Shown here piece after piece: positions 5,520 through 5,532 of a stretch of DNA of 5,532 bases. Position 1 is the first letter of the stretch. Every line of letters begins with the position of its first letter. The translations under genes were made by a program, and so were the position numbers. The stretch covers positions 6,248 through 11,779 of the forward strand of contig MGOD01000026.1 of the NCBI GenBank assembly GCA_001795245.1, in the 5' to 3' direction. The DNA comes from Chloroflexi bacterium RBG_16_70_13. GTDB taxonomy: Bacteria > Chloroflexota > Limnocylindria > Limnocylindrales > CSP1-4. The notes below the pieces were generated by a model. That model was not told the DNA's origin. It saw only the letters and a list, made by a program, of their open reading frames with translations, and did not search any database.

Positions 5520-5532
5520 GCCAGACCGGTCC
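5512..5532 (+). CDS. Start of a downstream gene, cut by the window
   Basis: An ATG at 5512 overlaps the methyltransferase stop (TGA at 5517-5519) by eight bases in another frame and reads M-A-E-P-D-R-S to the edge. GGGGCGGG just upstream is a usable ribosome binding site. The overlap suggests translational coupling with the methyltransferase. Seven residues do not allow identification. In phage modules of this type the next gene is often a packaging or other DNA-metabolism gene, which is a guess only. Confidence 0.5.

Noticed and set aside
1..5532. CRISPR array, rRNA, insertion sequence or integrase
   Set aside because: No regularly spaced repeats, rRNA-like segments, terminal inverted repeats with a transposase, or recombinase motifs are visible on either strand.

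Overview
The window is a GC-rich bacterial stretch in which long open frames appear on both strands. It carries two kinds of gene content. The left two thirds (1 to about 3537) encode secreted, lipid-anchored and membrane proteins. The right third (about 3800 to 5532) looks like a prophage or other mobile-element module. The high GC, the Shine-Dalgarno sites and the style of the envelope proteins suggest a soil or environmental Chloroflexota or actinobacterium-like organism. This is an inference from protein style, and no marker gene is present.

Layout. Positions 1-1248, minus strand, hold a lipoprotein with a Ser/Thr/Pro-rich linker and at least five Kelch-type repeats; it is open at the left edge. 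Positions 1249-1591 are a divergent intergenic region. On the plus strand, 1592-2392 is a secreted two-domain beta-rich protein ending at a strong hairpin (2409-2446). Next come a small lipoprotein (2480-2875) and a multi-pass membrane protein with a CxxC pair (3040-3537). Positions 3538-3810 carry no convincing gene but do carry hairpins, including a terminator for the next minus-strand gene. Positions 3811-4149, minus strand, encode a 112-residue protein with a possible zinc-binding Cys/His N-terminus and an Ala/Pro/Glu-rich tail. Divergent from it, 4242-5519 encodes a ParB/Srx-like domain fused to a beta-order amino-methyltransferase. Its stop codon overlaps the start of a further plus-strand gene that leaves the window at 5532.

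Working together. The three plus-strand envelope genes and the divergent Kelch lipoprotein are probably all outward-facing proteins, but nothing visible ties them to one pathway. The methyltransferase and the overlapping downstream frame are probably co-transcribed. No restriction endonuclease is visible, so the methyltransferase reads as an orphan phage-type enzyme. The change in content around 3540-3810 is the most likely edge of an inserted element, although no attachment site or integrase can be seen.
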